This document shows positions 62,946 through 64,000 of a stretch of DNA of 64,000 nucleotides, piece by piece; the stretch's first letter is position 1, and every line of letters begins with the position of its first letter. This DNA is from 66-474 sp035606235 (GTDB lineage Bacteria; Pseudomonadota; Gammaproteobacteria; Xanthomonadales; Rhodanobacteraceae): positions 1 through 64,000 of the forward strand of contig DATNFU010000015.1 in the NCBI GenBank assembly GCA_035606235.1, in the 5' to 3' direction. Made by a program: the position numbers and the translations under genes. A model generated the notes under the pieces. It saw only the letters and a program-made list of their open reading frames with translations, ran no database searches and was not told where the DNA came from.

Positions 62946-64000
62946 ATGAGCCTGTTCGCGCAACTGACGCGGCATAAATCGGTCGAGGCCTTGCAGGCGG
63001 AAGCCGGTGAGCGCCGCGATTTCCGCCGCGTGCTGGGCGTGTGGCAACTGACCGCGATCGGTGTCGGCGCGATCATCGGCGTCGGCATTTTCGTGCTGGC
63101 CGGGCAGCAGGCGGCGACGAACGCCGGCCCGGCCGTGGTGCTGAGTTTCATCGTCGCCGGCATCGGCAGTGCCTGCGCGGCGCTCGCCTACGCCGAATTC
63201 TCCGGAATGATCCCGGTCACCGGCAGCGCCTACACCTACGGTTACGCGGTGCTCGGCGAATTGCTGGCCTGGATCATCGGTTGGGATCTGTTGCTGGAAT
63301 ACGCGCTGATCGTTGCGGTCGTTGCGATCGGCTGGTCGGGGTACGTGCAGGCCCTGATCGCGCAAGTGTCCGGTGCGCATCTGCCGATCTGGTTGCAGGG
63401 CGCTTACGACCCGGCCAGTCCGCACTCGGGCAAATTCTTCAACGTGATTGCCGCGGCCATCACGCTGCTGATCGCGTGGATGCTCACCGTCAGGACCGAG
63501 TGGGGCGCGCGCGCCAACACCGTGATCGTGGGCATCAAGGTAATCGGTGTCGCGCTGGTAATCGTCGTCGGCGCGTTTTATGTCAACCCCGCCCATTGGC
63601 ACCCATTCATCCCGGCGATGACGACAGACAGCGCAGGTGCGACGCACTTCGGCTGGGGCGGCGTGCTGGCGGCTTCCAGCATCGTGTTCTTCGCGGTCTT
63701 CGGTTACGACACGCTGACCACCGCGGCGGAAGAATCGCGCCACCCGCAACGCGACTTGCCGCGCGCGGTGCTGTTGTCGCTGGCACTGTCGATGGCTCTT
63801 TATCTCGCGGTGTCGTTGGTGCTGACCGGCATGGTGCCGTATCCGCAACTGAATTCGCCGGCGCCGGTGGATGCGGCTTTTGCCGCACTGCACCTGTACT
63901 GGGTTCGCGCCATCATCAATGTCGCTGCGGTGTGCGGCCTCACCAGCGTGATGTTCGCCTTCATGCTGGGTGCCGCGCGCATCTGGTTCGCGCTGTCGCG
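62946..64000 (+). CDS. APC-family amino acid permease, truncated by the window end
   Basis: At least 351 residues are visible; the gene runs past 64000 without a stop. RRVLGVWQLTAIGVGAIIGV opens membrane segment 1, with the APC G-x-G-I-I-G-x-G-I-F loop. SGMIPVTGSAYTYGYAVLGE and FFAVFGYDTLTTAAEESRHP resemble the cationic amino acid transporter (CAT/YfnA-like) subgroup. It should import amino acids across the inner membrane. ATG 62946 is preceded by GGGGAAA. It diverges from ubiA with a 116-bp gap. The substrate is unknown. Confidence 0.9.
   Translation, partial: MSLFAQLTRHKSVEALQAEAGERRDFRRVLGVWQLTAIGVGAIIGVGIFVLAGQQAATNAGPAVVLSFIVAGIGSACAALAYAEFSGMIPVTGSAYTYGYAVLGELLAWIIGWDLLLEYALIVAVVAIGWSGYVQALIAQVSGAHLPIWLQGAYDPASPHSGKFFNVIAAAITLLIAWMLTVRTEWGARANTVIVGIKVIGVALVIVVGAFYVNPAHWHPFIPAMTTDSAGATHFGWGGVLAASSIVFFAVFGYDTLTTAAEESRHPQRDLPRAVLLSLALSMALYLAVSLVLTGMVPYPQLNSPAPVDAAFAALHLYWVRAIINVAAVCGLTSVMFAFMLGAARIWFALS

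Noticed and set aside
62880..63893. Minus-strand frame of 337 codons
   Set aside because: Antisense to the amino-acid permease; rich in His, Arg and Gln as expected from reading high-GC coding DNA backwards.

Overview
The window is GC-rich chromosomal DNA, most likely from a gammaproteobacterium of the order Xanthomonadales (Rhodanobacteraceae/Xanthomonadaceae-like). The grounds are the gene order comF / bioB-bioF-bioH-bioC / ubiA, the REP-like intergenic palindromes built on a TAGGAGC core, and the codon usage. This is inference from gene content; no rRNA marker is present. I saw no tRNA, rRNA, transposase, integrase or CRISPR array.

Left flank (1-6.2 kb): a 15-bp tandem repeat, a Tyr/Gly- and His/Asp-rich lipoprotein, aminopeptidase N (pepN), a PLP threonine dehydratase/serine racemase-like enzyme, and glmS, which supplies glucosamine-6-phosphate for cell-wall and capsule sugars.

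Central exopolysaccharide (EPS) region (6.5-45.9 kb): a polyprenyl-phosphate sugar transferase opens the locus. The export and assembly core is a ten-gene minus-strand operon (44.7 to 33.0 kb): Wza-type export lipoprotein, Wzz-type chain-length protein, a BY-kinase-like partner with a degenerate P-loop, an EpsL-like outer-membrane protein, two GT4 glycosyltransferases, a Wzy/ligase-type polymerase, a polysaccharide deacetylase, a GT2 and another GT4. A flippase (Wzx) and a DUF218 protein lie on the plus strand. Between them sit an acyltransferase-3, two paralogous secreted right-handed beta-helix proteins flanking a cNMP-binding/EAL phosphodiesterase, galE, another glycosyltransferase, and a coupled trio (polysaccharide deacetylase, an ATP-grasp enzyme fused to a low-molecular-weight tyrosine phosphatase, GT2). 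A UDP-glucuronate-epimerase-type enzyme (45 kb) and a UDP-HexNAc dehydrogenase (53 kb) could supply uronic-acid precursors.

The most unusual part is 8.6-17.7 kb: a stand-alone NRPS A-T didomain followed 2 bp later by a 2402-residue KS-AT-ACP-C-A-T-TE PKS/NRPS hybrid, embedded in the EPS locus. Manual reading of the specificity residues gives a glycine-type code for the second A domain, a proline-like but imperfect code for the first, and a malonyl-type AT. There is no ketoreductase, so a beta-keto aminoacyl-glycine or a cyclised derivative is the expected product. Whether it is free or attached to the polysaccharide cannot be read from sequence.

Right flank (46-64 kb): a secreted CocE-type hydrolase, a PQQ-type beta-propeller lipoprotein, small membrane proteins, a GH15 enzyme, an EamA transporter, a YncE-like propeller, DUF72, the biotin genes bioB-bioF-bioH-bioC with a BirA-box-like palindrome between bioB and comF, ubiA, and the start of an amino-acid permease cut by the window end.
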